This document shows positions 62,906-64,000 of a stretch of 64,000 bases of DNA, one piece after another. Location: NCBI GenBank assembly GCA_030148805.1, contig JASBSS010000035.1, positions 434,001 through 498,000 on the forward strand. Direction: 5' to 3'. Source of the stretch: Thiogranum sp. (GTDB taxonomy: Bacteria > Pseudomonadota > Gammaproteobacteria > DSM-19610). Each line of letters starts with the position of its first letter. The first letter of the stretch is position 1. The notes under the pieces are model-generated. The model worked only from the letters and a program-made list of their open reading frames with translations. It was not told the origin of the DNA and made no database searches. The translations under genes and the position numbers were made by a program.

Positions 62906-64000
<1,095 letters not shown>

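Overview
The window is a chromosomal piece of a gammaproteobacterium, most likely a halophilic or haloalkaliphilic sulfur-type organism (Ectothiorhodospira/Thioalkalivibrio-like). The placement is inferred from gene content: glycine betaine synthesis by stepwise methylation of glycine, a persulfide dioxygenase, an APS kinase of the Thiobacillus type with a dead ATP-sulfurylase-like domain, gammaproteobacterial LPS genes, and a perfect CIRCE element before groESL. No rRNA, tRNA, CRISPR array, insertion sequence or phage gene was seen. There are many 4-bp ATGA/GTGA overlaps, so operon structure reads clearly.

Layout. 1-2.2 kb (- strand): a B12-binding MerR regulator and a photolyase cut by the window edge. 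2.4-3.1 kb: persulfide dioxygenase. 3.1-13.5 kb (- strand): one tightly coupled osmolyte operon. In transcription order it holds a small membrane protein, an M20-type N-carbamoyl-amino-acid/allantoate hydrolase, an isochorismatase-fold amidase, a sodium:solute symporter, a 40-residue membrane protein, an ATCase-like carbamoyltransferase, an asparagine-synthetase-like amidotransferase, GSMT, SDMT and a BCCT transporter. A MarR regulator and an Xre-like protein diverge from it (13.8-14.7 kb). 14.7-18.9 kb: LPS/lipid A modification genes. 18.9-25.3 kb: a kinase fusion, a secreted protein, an aldehyde dehydrogenase, a Fur-box-preceded cytochrome c-FTR1 iron permease and a CbiX chelatase. 25.3-52.8 kb: a large exopolysaccharide locus of visibly lower GC from about 26.8 kb. 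It encodes dTDP-rhamnose and GDP-fucose synthesis, an APS kinase, two sulfotransferases, a flippase, a polymerase, several glycosyltransferases, a very large secreted putative glycosidase, an XrtD-type exosortase and an initiating glycosyl-phosphate transferase. 52.8-59.2 kb: prsT, prsK and prsR of the exosortase/PEP-CTERM system. 59.3-64 kb: DsbD with a doubled N-terminal domain, CutA, FxsA, GroES and the first 365 residues of GroEL.

The most exciting region is the osmolyte operon. A carbamoyltransferase that has lost the aspartate-binding residues of ATCase sits next to a glutamine-dependent amidotransferase. Upstream are an N-carbamoyl hydrolase and an amidase that could undo exactly those two steps. 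This matches the chemistry needed to make and recycle N-alpha-carbamoyl-L-glutamine 1-amide, a compatible solute known from Ectothiorhodospira marismortui. The same transcript also makes glycine betaine. The product assignment is inference; the gene order and motifs are visible. The second theme is a probably sulfated, rhamnose- and fucose-containing exopolysaccharide tied to an exosortase system.
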